A DNA stretch of 64,000 bases from Nocardioides sp. Soil805 (GCF_001429625.1 NZ_LMSU01000002.1:62001-126000), one strand, 5' to 3'. Counted from the stretch's first letter, positions 34,396-44,840 are shown. Notes: generated by a model from the sequence alone, not told the origin. Program-made: numbers and translations.

Positions 34396-35954
34396 CCACT
34401 GCCGCGTCGCTGCCCCGGCGGGTGGAGGTGCTCGCGGGGCTGTCGGTGGCGATCGACCTCGGACTCGGCCAGCCGGCCGAGCACATGCTCCGCTCGTCGG
34501 TCGTCGCCTGCGGGCTCGCCGACCGGCTCGGCCTGGACCGGGAGCAGCGGGCGACCGTCTACTACACGACGCTGCTCATGTGGATCGGCTGTCACGCGGA
34601 CTCGCAGGAGTACGCCCGCTGGTTCGGCGACGACATCTCGGTGCGGCGCGACGCCTACCTCGTCGACTGGTCCGGGCTGCCCTACCTGCGGTTCCTGCTC
34701 GGCAACGTCGCCCGCGGTGAGCCCGTGGCGCAGCGGGTGCGCGTCCTGGCCACCCTGATGCGCGACGCCCGCGGCCAGCTCGCCACCCTGATCCACTCGC
34801 ACTGCAGCTCCGCGGCCGCCCTCGCGCGGCACATCGGCCTGTCCCCGGAGGTCGAGGAGGCCCTGACCTACACCTTCGAGCGGTACGACGGCGGAGGCCT
34901 CCCGACCGGTGCGTCCGGCGACGGGATCCCGATCGAGATGCGCGTGGCCCAGCTTGCCGACGTGGCCGAGGTGCACCAGCGGATGTACGGCGTCCAGGGC
35001 GCCGTCGCGATGGCTCGCAGCCGCCGTGGGGGACACCTCGACCCGGCGGTCGTCGACGCGTTCGTGGCCGATCCCGAGGCGCTCTTCGCGGCTGCGGGCG
35101 ACGATCCCTGGGAGCGGGCGCTGTCGATCGCCCCGGACTCCGAGGCCCGGCTCGACGCGGCGCACCTCGACACCCTGCTGGCGGCCATCGGCGACTTCGT
35201 GGACCTCAAGTGCCCGTTCACGTTCGGGCACTCCCGCTCCGTGGCCGCGCTGGCCGAGGCGGCCGCCGTACAGCTGGGGCTCCCGCACGACGACGCGACG
35301 GCCGTACGCCGTGCCGGCCACCTCCACGACGTCGGCCGGATCGGGGTGTCCAACCAGATCTGGTCGAAGCCTGCGCCGCTGACCGGCTCGGAGTGGGAGC
35401 GGGCGCGGATGCACCCCTACCTCACCGACCGGGTGCTGACCCGGGTCCCGGGCCTCGCGCAGGTCGCCGCCATCGCTCGTGCGCACCACGAGCACCTCGA
35501 CGGATCGGGGTACCCGCTGGCTCTCGCCGGCGCGGCGCTGGGTCGCCCCGAACGGCTGCTCGCCGCCGCCGTCGCCTACCAGTCGGCGCTGGAGCCCCGG
35601 CCCTATCGCGAGGCCCTGTCCGGGGAGGCCGCCGCGGCCCGGCTCGAGCAGCGGGTGGCCCGCGGAGCCCTCGACGCGGACAGCGTCGGCGCGGTCCTGG
35701 CCGTCGCGGGCCACGCGCGGGAGAGGACGCGCCGCCACGACGCCCTCACCGCCCGCGAGGCCGAGATCCTCGGCCTCGTCGCCCGCGGGCAGAGCAACCG
35801 CGAGATCGCTGCCCGTCTCGTGCTCAGTGAGAAGACGGTGCGCAACCACGTCGAGCGCACCTACGCCAAGATCGGCGCGACCAACCGCGTGGGCGCCAGC
35901 CTGTACGCCCTCCAGCACGGGCTGGTCGCGCCGACCGACGGGTCCGCGGGCTAG
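34392..35954 (+). CDS. Tandem HD-domain regulator with LuxR-type DNA-binding domain
   Basis: 520 aa. The C-terminal part (about 455-515) is a LuxR helix-turn-helix: LTAREAEILGLVARGQSNREIAARLVLSEKTVRNHVERTY. The middle (about 275-400) is an HD-GYP-like domain with LHDVGRIG (His311? region) and HHEHLDGSGYP. The N-terminal part (about 15-210) looks like a second, degenerate HD domain (FERYDGGGLPTG but no HD pair where expected). HD-GYP domains hydrolyse cyclic di-GMP, so this may be a nucleotide-responsive transcription regulator. Coupled by ATGA to the preceding gene. Confidence 0.82.
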   Translation: MTTAASLPRRVEVLAGLSVAIDLGLGQPAEHMLRSSVVACGLADRLGLDREQRATVYYTTLLMWIGCHADSQEYARWFGDDISVRRDAYLVDWSGLPYLRFLLGNVARGEPVAQRVRVLATLMRDARGQLATLIHSHCSSAAALARHIGLSPEVEEALTYTFERYDGGGLPTGASGDGIPIEMRVAQLADVAEVHQRMYGVQGAVAMARSRRGGHLDPAVVDAFVADPEALFAAAGDDPWERALSIAPDSEARLDAAHLDTLLAAIGDFVDLKCPFTFGHSRSVAALAEAAAVQLGLPHDDATAVRRAGHLHDVGRIGVSNQIWSKPAPLTGSEWERARMHPYLTDRVLTRVPGLAQVAAIARAHHEHLDGSGYPLALAGAALGRPERLLAAAVAYQSALEPRPYREALSGEAAAARLEQRVARGALDADSVGAVLAVAGHARERTRRHDALTAREAEILGLVARGQSNREIAARLVLSEKTVRNHVERTYAKIGATNRVGASLYALQHGLVAPTDGSAG

Positions 35955-35991
35955 GTAGGGCTGCTGGTCATCCCGCGGGCGGGCGAGCATC

Positions 35992-37023
35992 ATGACCGCC
36001 ATGACCCGCTACGGCGCGCAGTACGGCCCGGACATCACGTTCCTCGGTGTGCCCCCGTGCGACCTAGACGAGGAGACGTCGTACGCCGACGCGGACGTGG
36101 TGATCGTCGGGGCGCCGTTCGACGGTGGCACGTCGCACCGGCCCGGCACCCGCTTCGGCCCGCAGGCGATCCGGATGACCGACTACCTGGCGCACGACGG
36201 CTCCCGACCGTCGCTCGCGCTGCGGACCGACGGGCTCACCGACCTCAGGGTCCTCGACGCCGGCGACGTCGAGATGCCACCGGGTGACATCGAGAAGGCG
36301 CTCGGGGTGCTCGAGGCGGCCGTCGAGAAGGTCGCCCGGGCGGGTGCCGTCCCCGTCGTCCTGGGCGGGGACCACTCGATCGCGTTCCCCGACGCCAAGG
36401 GCGTGGCCAACGTGCTCGGGCACGGCCGCGTCTCGATGATCCACTTCGACGCGCACGCGGACACCGGCGACATCGAGTTCGGCTCGCTCTGGGGTCACGG
36501 CCAGCCGATGCGCCGCCTCATCGAGTCGGGCGCCCTGCGCGGTGACCGGTTCCTCCAGGTGGGCCTGCGTGGGTACTGGCCCGGGCCGGAGACGCTGGAC
36601 TGGATGGCGGACCAGCGCATGCGGTCCTACGAGATGACCGAGATCGTCCACCGCGGCCTGCCCGAGGTCCTGACCGAGGCGTCAGCCATCGCCACCGACG
36701 AGTGCGACGGGGTCTTCCTCTCGGTGGACATCGACGTCTGCGATCCCGGTCATGCCCCCGGCACCGGCACGCCCGAGCCGGGCGGCCTGAGCGCCCGCGA
36801 GCTGCTCGACTCCGTACGCCGCATCTGCCTTGAGCTGCCCGTCGTGGGCATCGACGTGGTGGAGGTCAGTCCGCCCTACGACCATTCGGACATCACCGCC
36901 GCGCTCGCCAACCGGGTCGTCCTCGAAGCCCTGTCGGCGATCGCGCGCAAGCGCCGCGACGAGCGGGACGGCACGACCTGGGACCCGGCGCGGCCGCTGC
37001 TCGACGGGCGCGGCCAGGGCTGA
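35992..37023 (+). CDS. Agmatinase / ureohydrolase family enzyme
   Basis: 343 aa. Binuclear Mn2+ motifs are intact: GGDHS (about 124-128), FDAHADTGD (about 150-158) and DIDVCDPGHAPGTGTPEPGG (about 246-265). The family includes agmatinase, guanidinobutyrase and guanidinopropionase; the substrate is not decidable by eye. ATG at 35992 or 36001 are both possible. It could supply putrescine/urea from arginine derivatives, and arginine is a product of the cyanophycin locus 15 kb away, but no linkage in the sequence supports that. Confidence 0.88.
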   Translation: MTAMTRYGAQYGPDITFLGVPPCDLDEETSYADADVVIVGAPFDGGTSHRPGTRFGPQAIRMTDYLAHDGSRPSLALRTDGLTDLRVLDAGDVEMPPGDIEKALGVLEAAVEKVARAGAVPVVLGGDHSIAFPDAKGVANVLGHGRVSMIHFDAHADTGDIEFGSLWGHGQPMRRLIESGALRGDRFLQVGLRGYWPGPETLDWMADQRMRSYEMTEIVHRGLPEVLTEASAIATDECDGVFLSVDIDVCDPGHAPGTGTPEPGGLSARELLDSVRRICLELPVVGIDVVEVSPPYDHSDITAALANRVVLEALSAIARKRRDERDGTTWDPARPLLDGRGQG

Positions 37024-37040
37024 CCCGCCGCGCCGCCTGC

Positions 37041-39041
37041 TCAGAGCGCCGCGACGACCTCGGTGCCCTGCTTGATGGCCCGCTTCGCGTCCAGCTCGGC
37101 GGCGACGTCCGCGCCACCGATGAGGTGGACGCTGGGGTGGTCCAGGACGTCGTACAGGTCGCGCACGGACTCCTGCCCGGCGCAGATGACGACGTGGTCG
37201 ACGTCGAGCACGCGCGCGGTGCCAGCGACGGTGACGTGCAGGCCGGCGTCGTCGATGCGGTCGTAGGTCGCGCCGATCACCTGGGTGACCCCCGACTGCT
37301 TGAGCACCGCGCGGTGCGCCCAGCCCGACGTCTTGCCGAGGCCGATGCCGATCGGGGTGGCCTTGCGCTGCACGAGCGTGACCTGGCGGGCCGGCGTACG
37401 CGGCTTGGCCTCCGTGAGTCCGCCGGGGTTGAGGGTCGGGTCGCCGACGCCCCAGTGGCCGTACCAGTCCTCGACGGTCTCGCTCGGGTCGTGCGCGAGG
37501 AAGTGGCTCACGTCGACGCCGATGCCGCCGGCGCCGATGACGGCCACGCGCTTGCCGACGGTCACCGAGCCGTCGAGCACGGCGGCGTACGACACGGCCT
37601 TGGGGTGGTCGATGCCCTCGATGACGGGGATGCGCGGCACGACGCCGCTGGCCACGACGACGTGGTCGTACGCCGCGAGGTCGGCCGCGGTGGCCTCCGT
37701 CGAGGTCCGCACGTCCACACCGAGCACCTCGAGGCGGCGGGTGAAGTAGCGCAGCGTGTCGGCGAAGTCCTCCTTGCCGGGCACCTGCATGGCCAGGCGG
37801 AACTGCCCGCCGAGCTCGGTGTGCTTCTCGAACAGGGTGGTGGTGAAGCCGCGCTCGGCGGCGTTGACCGCGGCGGCGAGCCCGGCCGGGCCGGCACCCA
37901 CGACGGCGACCGTGGCGGGCCGGCGCGTCGGCATCAGCACCAGCTCGGTCTCGTGGCAGGCGCGCGGGTTGACCAGGCAGGATGCGCGCTGGTTGCTGAA
38001 GGTGTGGTCGAGGCAGGCCTGGTTGCAGGCGATGCAGGTGTTGATCTCGTCGGCGCGGTCGTCGAGCGCCTTGGCGACGAAGGCCGGGTCGGCCAGGAAC
38101 GGGCGGGCCATCGACACCAGGTCGGCCTGCCCGGAGGCGATGATCTCCTCGCCGAGCTCGGGGGTGTTGATCCGGTTGGAGGCGCACACCGGCACGTCGA
38201 CGACCTCGGTCAGCCGCGCCGTGACGCTCGCCCAGGCCGCCCGCGGTACCTGCGTGATGATCGTGGGCACCCGCGCCTCGTGCCAGCCGATGCCGGTGTT
38301 GAAGACGGTGACGCCGGCCTCCTCGAGCAGGCCCGCCAGCTCGACGACCTCGTCCCAGGTCTGGCCGCCCTCGACGAGGTCGAGCAGCGAGATCCGGTAC
38401 ATGATCGGGAAGCCCTCGCCGACCGCCTCCCGCGTGCGTCGCACGATCTCGACGGGGAAGCGCATCCGGTCGGTCGCCGTGCCGCCCCACCGGTCGGTGC
38501 GGTCGTTGGTGCGCGCGGCGAGGAACTGGTTGATCAGGTAGCCCTCGGAGCCCATGATCTCGACGCCGTCGTAGCCCGCCTTCTGCGCGAGGCGTGCGGC
38601 GTTGGCGAAGTCGGAGACCGTCCGGTCGACGCCCTTCGTGGACAACGCCCGCGGGCTGAAGGGGGTGATCGGCGACTTGGTCGTCGAGGCGCCGACCGAG
38701 AACGGGTGGTAGCCGTAGCGGCCCGCGTGCAGGATCTGCATCGCGATCGCGCCGCCCGCCTCGTGCACCGCGCCGGTCACCCGCTGGTGCCGGATGGCCT
38801 GCAGCCGCGTCGTCATCTCGGAGGCGAACGGCTTGAGCCAGCCCCGCTTGTTGGGCGCGTAGCCGCCGGTCACGATCAGCCCGGCGCCGCCGCGGGCGCG
38901 CTCGGCGAAGTAGGCCGCCAGCTTGTCGATGTCCCACGGGTAGTCCTCGAGGCCGGTGTGCATCGAGCCCATGACCACGCGGTTGCGCAGGGTCAGGTCG
39001 CCGAGGGTGATCGGCTCGAGGAGGTGGGGGTAGGACGTCAT
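37041..39041 (-). CDS. 2,4-Dienoyl-CoA reductase-type NADH:flavin oxidoreductase
   Basis: 666 aa. The N-terminal OYE-like TIM barrel (about 1-350; HAGRYGYHPF, GSEGYLINQF, SMARPFLADP) is followed by the 4Fe-4S cysteines CIACNQACLDHTF...C (about 335-352) and a C-terminal FAD/NAD module with VVGAGPAGLAAA and VIGAGGIGVDV. This domain order is that of FadH and trimethylamine dehydrogenase relatives. It overlaps the PadR gene by ATGA; its neighbours (racemase, monooxygenase) suggest lipid or steroid side-chain catabolism. Confidence 0.9.
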   Translation of the reverse strand: MTSYPHLLEPITLGDLTLRNRVVMGSMHTGLEDYPWDIDKLAAYFAERARGGAGLIVTGGYAPNKRGWLKPFASEMTTRLQAIRHQRVTGAVHEAGGAIAMQILHAGRYGYHPFSVGASTTKSPITPFSPRALSTKGVDRTVSDFANAARLAQKAGYDGVEIMGSEGYLINQFLAARTNDRTDRWGGTATDRMRFPVEIVRRTREAVGEGFPIMYRISLLDLVEGGQTWDEVVELAGLLEEAGVTVFNTGIGWHEARVPTIITQVPRAAWASVTARLTEVVDVPVCASNRINTPELGEEIIASGQADLVSMARPFLADPAFVAKALDDRADEINTCIACNQACLDHTFSNQRASCLVNPRACHETELVLMPTRRPATVAVVGAGPAGLAAAVNAAERGFTTTLFEKHTELGGQFRLAMQVPGKEDFADTLRYFTRRLEVLGVDVRTSTEATAADLAAYDHVVVASGVVPRIPVIEGIDHPKAVSYAAVLDGSVTVGKRVAVIGAGGIGVDVSHFLAHDPSETVEDWYGHWGVGDPTLNPGGLTEAKPRTPARQVTLVQRKATPIGIGLGKTSGWAHRAVLKQSGVTQVIGATYDRIDDAGLHVTVAGTARVLDVDHVVICAGQESVRDLYDVLDHPSVHLIGGADVAAELDAKRAIKQGTEVVAAL

Positions 39042-39646
39042 CGGAGGGCTGCCTTCTCTTCGGTGGTGGCTGTCTCGGTGGTCTCGGTGGTCTCGGTGGT
39101 TGAGGTGCGAGCGGAGCGAGCCTCGAAACCGTGCGCGTCGAGGTAGTCGGTCAGCCAGGCGATCCAGAACTCCTCGAGCCGGATGCCGCCGCGCAGGACG
39201 AGGAGCTGGTCGAGCTGGTGGCCGGTCGGGTCGGCGGGGAACGCGTGCTCCAGCTGGCGGTAGTGCGCCAGCCGGGTCTCGTGGTCGGCCCGCGCGTCGG
39301 CGACGTGGCCCAGCAGCGTCGCCCGATCGCCGTACGACGCCCCGCGCAGCTTGACGGCCAGCTCGCTGCGGAAGGGCTCGGTCCCCACCGGCTCGGCGAG
39401 CCAGTCGGCGAGGACCTGGCGCCCGGCGGCCGAGACGGTGTACACGCGTCTGTCCGGTCGGCCGGTCTGGGGGACGACCTCGACGGTGACCCAGCCGTCG
39501 CCCTCCATGCGGGCGAGCACGCGGTAGATCTGCTGGTGGGTCGCGTGCCAGAAGAAGCCGATCGACTTCTCGAAGCGCCGGGCGAGGTCGAGGCCGGACG
39601 CGGGCTGCTCGCGCAGGGCGACGAGGAGCGCGTGTTCGAGGGCCAC
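39038..39646 (-). CDS. PadR-family transcriptional regulator
   Basis: 202 aa. N-terminal PadR winged helix: LEHALLVALREQPASGLDLARRFEKSIGFFWHATHQQIYRVLARMEGDGWV; C-terminal helical dimerisation half (about 95-180). The tail TSTTETTETTETATTEEK is a low-complexity repeat. GTG start at 39646. It overlaps the start of the FadH-type gene, and a 14-bp palindrome lies just upstream (39668-39681), which is likely its own operator. Confidence 0.92.
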   Translation of the reverse strand: MALEHALLVALREQPASGLDLARRFEKSIGFFWHATHQQIYRVLARMEGDGWVTVEVVPQTGRPDRRVYTVSAAGRQVLADWLAEPVGTEPFRSELAVKLRGASYGDRATLLGHVADARADHETRLAHYRQLEHAFPADPTGHQLDQLLVLRGGIRLEEFWIAWLTDYLDAHGFEARSARTSTTETTETTETATTEEKAALR

Positions 39647-39667
39647 CCGGGTATCGTGGCAGACCTA

Positions 39668-39681
39668 TGCAACGAGTTGCA
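39668..39681. promoter_or_regulatory. Palindromic operator between PadR gene and racemase gene
   Basis: TGCAACGAGTTGCA, a perfect 6+2+6 palindrome, lies 22 bp upstream of the PadR start codon. A second TTGCAA-centred site, GTTGCAAC, is at 39730-39737 in the same 186-bp divergent region. Probable PadR binding sites controlling both directions; inferred from position and symmetry. Confidence 0.55.
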
Positions 39682-39832
39682 AGCGGGTGTGGCGCAGCAC
39701 TGTGTCGGCGAGTCGGACACCGTAGGGGTGTTGCAACGGGCACACGGTGACGGAGTCCCCGGCTGGGCGGGGACTTCGCCACAACCCACACACCCCTCGC
39801 GACCGTGACAGCATCGGTGTCATGATCACCCC

Positions 39833-40981
39833 ATGAGCGACGCACTCGGGCAGGGGACCGGTCCGCTGCGGGGCGTGAAGGTCGTCGAGATCGCCGGCAT
39901 CGGCCCCGGGCCGCACGCCTGCATGATCCTGGCCGACCTCGGCGCCGACGTGATCCGCATCGACCGCAAGGGCGGCGACATGCTGGGCGCCGGACGGTAC
40001 GACGTCCTGACCCGCGGCCGCCCGAGCGTCGCCCTCGACCTCAAGCACCCCGACGCGGTGGCCACCGTCCTCGACCTCGTCGAGCAGGCCGACGTGCTGA
40101 TCGAGGGGATGCGCCCCGGCGCCATCGAGCGGCTGGGCCTCGGGCCCGCCGAGTGCCACGCGCGCAACCCCCGCCTCGTCTACGGCCGGATGACCGGCTG
40201 GGGCCAGGACGGTCCGTGGAGCCGCACCGCCGGCCACGACATGAATTACGTCGCCATCACCGGCGCCCTCCACGGCCTCGGCCAGGACCCGGCCCGTCCG
40301 CACTTCCCGACCAACCTGGTCGGCGACTTCGGCGGCGGCTCGACGTACCTCGTCATCGGCGTCCTCGCCGCCCTGCTCGAGGCCCGCACCAGCGGGCAGG
40401 GGCAGGTCGTCGACGCGGCGATCGTCGACGGCACCGCACACCTCAACGCGATGGCGACGACCTTCGCCGCGATGGGTCTCGACACCGGCAAGCGCCGATC
40501 GGGGCTGCTCGACGGGGGCACGCCCTACTACGACCTCTACGAGACCGCCGACGGTGAGCACATGAGCGTCGGCCCGCTGGAGCCGCAGTTCTACGCCGAG
40601 CTGGTCCGCCTGCTCGAGCTCGACCTGCCCGACCGCGACGACCCAGCCCACTTCCCGGCGATCCGCGAGGCCCTGACGCGGAGGTTCAAGGAGCGCACCC
40701 AGGCCGAGTGGAGCGAGCTCTTCGACGGCACCGAGGCCTGCGTCGCGCCCGTCGTACCCCTCGCCGACGCCCCGCACCACCCGCACCTGGCCGCGCGCGG
40801 GACCTTCGTCGAGCACGGCGGAATCACCCAGCCCGCCCCCGCGCCCCGCTTCTCCCGCACCCCCGCGACCCTCGGGTCGACGCCCGGCGGACCGGGCGCC
40901 GACACCCGCGAGGGACTGGCCGCGTGGGGCATCGAGGACGTCGACGCGCTGCTGGCCAGCGGCGCCGCGACGCAGGCCTGA
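39833..40981 (+). CDS. Alpha-methylacyl-CoA racemase / CaiB-BaiF CoA-transferase family
   Basis: 382 aa. The residues used by Mycobacterium MCR are in place: His135 in AGHDMNY, Asp165 in GDFGGGS and Glu237 in LYETADGEH; the ALHGLG and PYYDLYE segments also match this branch rather than formyl-CoA transferases. It epimerises 2-methyl-branched acyl-CoAs, needed for beta-oxidation of branched fatty acids or sterol side chains. Divergent from the PadR gene. ATG 39833; the next gene follows within 4 bp. Confidence 0.9.
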   Translation: MSDALGQGTGPLRGVKVVEIAGIGPGPHACMILADLGADVIRIDRKGGDMLGAGRYDVLTRGRPSVALDLKHPDAVATVLDLVEQADVLIEGMRPGAIERLGLGPAECHARNPRLVYGRMTGWGQDGPWSRTAGHDMNYVAITGALHGLGQDPARPHFPTNLVGDFGGGSTYLVIGVLAALLEARTSGQGQVVDAAIVDGTAHLNAMATTFAAMGLDTGKRRSGLLDGGTPYYDLYETADGEHMSVGPLEPQFYAELVRLLELDLPDRDDPAHFPAIREALTRRFKERTQAEWSELFDGTEACVAPVVPLADAPHHPHLAARGTFVEHGGITQPAPAPRFSRTPATLGSTPGGPGADTREGLAAWGIEDVDALLASGAATQA

Positions 40982-40985
40982 GCCC

Positions 40986-41720
40986 GTGCGCCCCTTCCTC
41001 TTCCTCGGCACCCGCGCGGAGGACGACGTCGCCCAGCAGGAGTACGACGCCGTGCTCGCCGGCTCCGGGCTGCACCCCGACGAGCTCGTCCGGGTCCGCC
41101 TCGAGGCGGCACCGCTCGGCTGGGTCGAGCTCGACGACTGGTCCGGGATCATCCTCGGCGGCGGACCCTTCAACGTCTCCGACCCTGACGAGGCCAAGTC
41201 GGGGGTCCAGCACCGCGTCGAGGCCGAGCTGGGGGACCTCGCGCTGCGCGTGGTGGAGAACGACTTCCCCTTCCTCGGCGCCTGCTACGGCATCGGCGTC
41301 GTCGGCACCCTCGCCGGCGGGATCGTCGACCGGACCTACGGCGAGCCCATCGGCGCGCTGCCCGTCCGGCTCTCCGCCGACGGCGCGGAGGACCCGCTCT
41401 TCGGCATCCTCCCCGAGGTCTTCGCCGCGTACCTCGGCCACAAGGAGGCGGTCGCGCGACTGCCCGAGAACGCCGTTCTGCTGGCCTCCACGGACACCTG
41501 CCCGGTACACGCGTTCCGGATCGGCCGCAACGTCTACGCCACCCAGTTCCACCCCGAGCTCGACGCCGCCGCGCTCGGCGACCGGGTCGACGCCTACAGC
41601 GCCCACGGCTACTACGAGCCGCACGAGCGCGAGTCCCTCAAGGCCGCCGCCCGCGAGGCGATGGTCACCGAGCCCGTCCGGCTGCTCGCCCGCTTCGTCG
41701 AGCTGCACGCCCGGTCCTGA
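40986..41720 (+). CDS. Class I glutamine amidotransferase
   Basis: 244 aa. GGGPFNVSD loop, nucleophile FLGACYGIGV (Cys100) and TQFHPELD (His189, Glu191) give a complete class I triad, with the GuaA-like glutaminase topology. No synthase partner is fused or adjacent, so it may act alone as a glutamine hydrolase or on a free substrate. GTG start 4 bp after the racemase stop. Confidence 0.88.
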   Translation: MRPFLFLGTRAEDDVAQQEYDAVLAGSGLHPDELVRVRLEAAPLGWVELDDWSGIILGGGPFNVSDPDEAKSGVQHRVEAELGDLALRVVENDFPFLGACYGIGVVGTLAGGIVDRTYGEPIGALPVRLSADGAEDPLFGILPEVFAAYLGHKEAVARLPENAVLLASTDTCPVHAFRIGRNVYATQFHPELDAAALGDRVDAYSAHGYYEPHERESLKAAAREAMVTEPVRLLARFVELHARS

Positions 41721-41747
41721 CTGCCCCGCACCGCGAGAAGGAGATCC

Positions 41748-43190
41748 ATGTCCGACCACGTCGACGTACTCATCATCGGAGCCGGCCTGTCCGGCATCGG
41801 CGCCGCGGCCCAGCTCACCCGCGAGCACCCCGGGCGCTCGTACGCCGTGCTCGAGCGGCGCGCGGCCAGCGGCGGCACCTGGGACCTCTTCCGCTACCCG
41901 GGGATCCGCTCGGACTCCGACATGTTCACCCTCGGCTACCGCTTCAAGCCGTGGCGCGGCGACAAGGCGCTCGCCGACGGGCCCTCGATCCTCGCCTACG
42001 TCCGCGAGACCGCGCGTGAGTACGGCATCGACGAGCACATCCGCTACGGGTACGACGCCCGCGCGGCGTCGTGGGACAGCGACACCGCGGCGTGGACGGT
42101 CACCGTCGAGCACGACGGCGCGATCAGCGAGATCACCTGCAGCTTCCTGTGGGCGACCACCGGCTACTACGACTACGAGCAGGGCTACCGGCCCGAGTTC
42201 CCGGGGGAGTCGTCGTTCGAGGGGCAGGTGATCCACCCGCAGCACTGGCCCGAGGACCTCGACTACGCCGGGAAGAAGGTGGTGGTCATCGGCTCCGGCG
42301 CCACCGCCGTGACGCTCGTCCCGGCGCTGGCCGAGTCGGGAGCCGGGCACGTGACCATGCTGCAGCGCTCCCCGACGTACATCCTCTCCCTGCCCGCCGA
42401 GGACAAGGTCGCGCAGCGGCTGCGCAAGGTGCTGCCGGAGAAGGCGGCCTACGCCGCGACCCGGTGGAAGAACGTCGGCGTCTCGACCGGGCTCTTCCAG
42501 CTCAGCCGGCGGCGCCCGGCGATGATGCGCGGCGTCATCCGCAAGGCCAACACCAAGCTGCTGCCCGAGGGGTACGACGTCGACACGCACTTCAAGCCGA
42601 CCTACGACCCGTGGGACCAGCGGCTGTGCCTGGTGCCCGACGGCGACCTCTTCCGGGTGCTCAAGGACGGTCGCGCGGAGGTCGTCACCGACACGATCGA
42701 GACCTTCACGCCGCGCGGGGTGCGCCTGGCGTCGGGGCGCGAGCTCGAGGCCGACATCGTGGTGACCGCGACCGGGCTGCAGCTCAAGGCGTTCGGCGGG
42801 ATGACCTTCGACGTCGACGGCCGGCGCGTCGAGCTGCCCGACACGATGGCCTACAAGGCGCTGATGCTCAGCGGGGTCCCGAACTTCGCCTACACGATCG
42901 GCTACACCAACGCCTCGTGGACCCTCAAGGCCGACCTCGTGGGGGAGTACGTGTGCCGGCTGCTCTCCCACCTCGACGAACACGGGCTCCGCTCGGCCGT
43001 CCCGGTCCCGGACCCGTCCGTGGGGCAGGGGCCCTTCATGGACTTCGCCGCGGGCTACGTCCTGCGCGCCATCGACACGCTGCCCAAGCAGGGTGACGTC
43101 GAGCCGTGGAAGCTCAAGCAGAACTACTTCCACGACATGCGGACCATCCGGCGCGGTCCCATCGACGACGGGGCGCTGGCCTTCCGCTGA
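41748..43190 (+). CDS. FAD-dependent monooxygenase, Baeyer-Villiger/EthA type
   Basis: 480 aa. FAD site GAGLSGIGAA (11-20), the ERRAASGGTWDLFRYPGIRSDSD segment and the NADPH-binding IGSGATAVTL (about 177-186) match class B flavin monooxygenases close to EthA; the full BVMO fingerprint FxGxxxHxxxWP is present as SSFEGQVIHPQHWPED. Substrates are ketones or sulfides. The start has a strong GAGAAGGAG site 5 bp upstream, suggesting high expression. Last gene of a short run with the racemase and amidotransferase. Confidence 0.9.
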   Translation: MSDHVDVLIIGAGLSGIGAAAQLTREHPGRSYAVLERRAASGGTWDLFRYPGIRSDSDMFTLGYRFKPWRGDKALADGPSILAYVRETAREYGIDEHIRYGYDARAASWDSDTAAWTVTVEHDGAISEITCSFLWATTGYYDYEQGYRPEFPGESSFEGQVIHPQHWPEDLDYAGKKVVVIGSGATAVTLVPALAESGAGHVTMLQRSPTYILSLPAEDKVAQRLRKVLPEKAAYAATRWKNVGVSTGLFQLSRRRPAMMRGVIRKANTKLLPEGYDVDTHFKPTYDPWDQRLCLVPDGDLFRVLKDGRAEVVTDTIETFTPRGVRLASGRELEADIVVTATGLQLKAFGGMTFDVDGRRVELPDTMAYKALMLSGVPNFAYTIGYTNASWTLKADLVGEYVCRLLSHLDEHGLRSAVPVPDPSVGQGPFMDFAAGYVLRAIDTLPKQGDVEPWKLKQNYFHDMRTIRRGPIDDGALAFR

Positions 43191-43205
43191 GGTCCGACGT
43201 TCTCC

Positions 43206-43263
43206 CAGAGTGGCGGCACATCGCGCCCTGATCGGCGTCCCGGTGCAGTCCGGCGCCACCCTG
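43206..43263. repeat. Palindromic repeat, family B, single copy
   Basis: CAGAGTGGCGGCACATCGC (43206-43224) is identical to the left arm of the repeats at 50.7 kb; the right part carries a degenerate GCGCCACCCTG (43253-43263) where those have CCGCCACTCTG. The pair spans about 58 bp, the same as the two complete copies. It sits in the 293-bp interval between the monooxygenase gene and the convergent ABC ATPase gene. Confidence 0.7.
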
Positions 43264-43483
43264 GGGGTCAATGTGGCCATCGAGCGACACCGAGCGACAC
43301 CGGGTCCACACCCAGCGAGTCGGCCGTCCGGCCACGTGCGTCGCTGGAGACGGTGAGCCACGGGCTGCGCATCCGGCACAACTGAGGCAGTTCGACCTCG
43401 CCCGGCCGGTGCTGAGCGTGCCACGCGAGCCCGACGGTCCGAACTGCCTTGCTCGTGCGGTCCCGGCGCCCGGAGGAGGACCC

Positions 43484-44584
<1,101 letters not shown>

Positions 44585-44668
44585 CAGGAGCTCCTTGTCG
44601 TCCACGTCCCGACGCACGGCGGCCGGGTGGTGCGGACGACGGTACGTCGCCCGGCGCGCGACGTCTAG

Positions 44669-44770
44669 TGGAAGCGCTCCCACTTCTCAGAAGCCCATAC
44701 AACCCGGTCTGTTGACACAGGGTGTGACCGATGTCATGGTGAACCGCAGATCGGAATGGAAGCGCTTCCA
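44669..44770. promoter_or_regulatory. Two LacI/CebR-type operators and promoter of the sugar operon
   Basis: TGGAAGCGCTCCCA (44669-44682) and TGGAAGCGCTTCCA (44757-44770, a perfect palindrome) flank a promoter with -35 TTGACA (44712-44717). Both resemble the CebR operator of Streptomyces (TGGGAGCGCTCCCA). They lie between the ATPase gene and the binding-protein gene, so one repressor could control both directions. Confidence 0.82.
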
Positions 44771-44840
44771 CACTTTCACGACGGTCCCCGACCCAGCCGG
44801 ACGCCCGTCCGGCGTCCCGCAGGACGGCAGGAGCAGAGCA

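Noticed and set aside
44595..44840. N-terminal extension of the sugar-binding lipoprotein
   Set aside because: It would run through both LacI-type operators and the promoter; the GTG at 44841 has a proper ribosome binding site and leads into the lipoprotein signal.
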